DNA of 33,349 nucleotides from NCBI GenBank assembly GCA_031277885.1, contig JAITLM010000168.1, forward strand, positions 1-33,349, written 5' to 3'. Position numbers and translations under genes: made by a program. The DNA comes from Microbacterium sp. (lineage in GTDB: Bacteria; Actinomycetota; Actinomycetes; Actinomycetales; Microbacteriaceae). How positions within the stretch are numbered: position 1 is the stretch's first letter; each line of letters starts with the position of its first letter. The notes under the pieces are model-generated. The model saw nothing but the letters and a program-made list of their open reading frames with translations, made no database searches and was not told where the DNA came from. Shown piece after piece: positions 32,690 through 33,349 of this stretch.

Positions 32690-32701
32690 GTACTGACTAT
32701 A
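32682..32701 (-). promoter_or_regulatory. Promoter and operator of the cmtR-transporter operon
   Basis: On the minus strand, TATAGT (32701-32696) is a strong -10 box six bases from the ATG at 32689. GTCAG (32682-32686) and CTGAC (32693-32697) form an inverted repeat around the start codon. A repressor bound there would block initiation. No good -35 is seen. Confidence 0.5.
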
Positions 32702-32761
32702 CAGCCGAGGCTGACCTGATTCGGATGTGTGGGCGGGTCCTTCGCGGCAATCCCGAGGGCG

Positions 32762-33349
32762 CTAGAGGTGGACGAGCCGGCCGTTGACCGGCAGAGAGCC
32801 GCCGAAGGTGATCGGCACCGCGGCGGCGCTCCCGAAATCTGCGCCCTCGCTCGCCTGGATGTGGACGTGCGGCTCGGTGCTGTTGCCGGAGTTCCCGCAT
32901 CGTGCGATCGGATCGCCGGCGCGAACCCTCTGTCCCGCACGCACCCGCACGCTGTCCTGCTGCAGATGGCACAGGGCGACGACGGTCCCGCGGGTCTGGA
33001 TCAGCACATGATTGCCGGCGAGCGCCCTCCATCCGGCGGACGCTCTCCGCCGCTGAGTCGCCGCGTAGCCGAGGGAGCGCAGGCCGCGGAAGGAGGGGTG
33101 GTCGATCTCGCTCCCGTGCGCGGCGAGGACGACGCCGTCGACCGGGGCCAGGAGTTCTCGGCCGAAACCCGGGAACCGCTCCGGCGGCTCGGTCCCCACG
33201 AGTGCCCGCAACCCGATGCGGGCGGTGCGGCCGCTCGCCGAAACAGGAACGAAGTCGATCGCCTGCGAGGAGGCGAACGCGGGGGTGCCATGACTCGGAA
33301 CACGGTTCGCCGGACTGTTCTGCACCAGCCACCACCCCGTGAACGGGTA
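32762..33349 (-). CDS. M23-family peptidase-like protein, 5' end outside the window
   Basis: The reading frame is open to the edge of the window, and the residues before the first in-window GTG at 33325 (YPFTGWWLVQNSPANRVPSH) fit the family, so the gene starts beyond 33349. The visible part is 195 residues. SHGTPAFASSQAIDFVPV supplies the first metal-binding His/Asp region of this M23 subgroup, and GNSGNSTEPHVHIQ supplies the HxH motif. APVDGVV and VRAGDPIARCG are typical of the beta-barrel fold. M23 enzymes cut peptidoglycan cross-bridges; a signal peptide or anchor, if present, is outside the window. Confidence 0.8.
   Translation of the reverse strand, partial: YPFTGWWLVQNSPANRVPSHGTPAFASSQAIDFVPVSASGRTARIGLRALVGTEPPERFPGFGRELLAPVDGVVLAAHGSEIDHPSFRGLRSLGYAATQRRRASAGWRALAGNHVLIQTRGTVVALCHLQQDSVRVRAGQRVRAGDPIARCGNSGNSTEPHVHIQASEGADFGSAAAVPITFGGSLPVNGRLVHL

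Overview
The window is GC-rich DNA from an actinobacterium, most likely Microbacteriaceae (a Microbacterium-like organism). I infer this from very high GC with G/C third positions, many GTG starts, apparently leaderless promoters, a CmtR-type metal sensor, paired LLM and F420-type oxidoreductases, and a phosphoketolase. It is densely coded: 29 protein genes, one of them interrupted and one cut by the window edge. I see no tRNA or rRNA gene, CRISPR array, insertion sequence or phage gene, and no gene-free stretch over 300 bases.

Layout. (1) 44-11302 is an accessory catabolic island. A divergent IclR regulator faces a nine-gene, plus-strand run: an OpuC-type ABC importer (permease, ATPase, permease, lipoprotein), a 3-hydroxyisobutyrate-dehydrogenase-type enzyme, a semialdehyde-type aldehyde dehydrogenase, close homologues of E. 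coli YgcW (SDR) and YgcU (FAD dehydrogenase), an FGGY kinase, and a formaldehyde-activating-enzyme (Fae) family protein. A near-perfect 34-bp palindrome between IclR and the importer is the likely operator. A perfect 18-bp hairpin ends the run, and one arm of a related hairpin lies at the far end beyond iclR. (2) 11440-14406 holds a 68-aa three-helix protein, a LysR regulator, an alpha/beta hydrolase and an SDR. (3) 14440-20348 is a flavin/deazaflavin redox cluster: an NADPH-FMN reductase, an F420-reductase-like protein and two tandem paralogous LLM oxidoreductases, divergent from a MarR regulator with two identical operator boxes. A cytoplasmic-looking HtrA protease and a second F420-reductase-like paralogue follow. 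(4) 20381-22198 encodes a membrane-anchored glycerophosphodiester phosphodiesterase. (5) 22303-27214 is an overlapping three-gene operon (Orn/Lys/Arg-decarboxylase-like protein, APC permease, universal stress protein) with a divergent LysR gene. The decarboxylase-like protein has Arg where the PLP-binding Lys is expected. (6) 27309-31668 pairs a TPC-type metal P-type ATPase with a phosphoketolase that carries a one-base frameshift. (7) 31674-32689 is a CmtR-like Cd/Pb sensor overlapping a CDF-type cation transporter. (8) The window ends inside an M23 peptidase gene.

The most original part is the first island. Fae normally condenses formaldehyde with tetrahydromethanopterin, a cofactor actinobacteria are not known to make. 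Here a Fae-like protein with the catalytic-type His is translationally coupled to a sugar kinase in a YgcW/YgcU-type pathway fed by a betaine-type importer. The substrate is unknown. The most economical reading is an undescribed pathway for a polyol, sugar-acid or quaternary-amine compound that releases or rearranges a C1 aldehyde.
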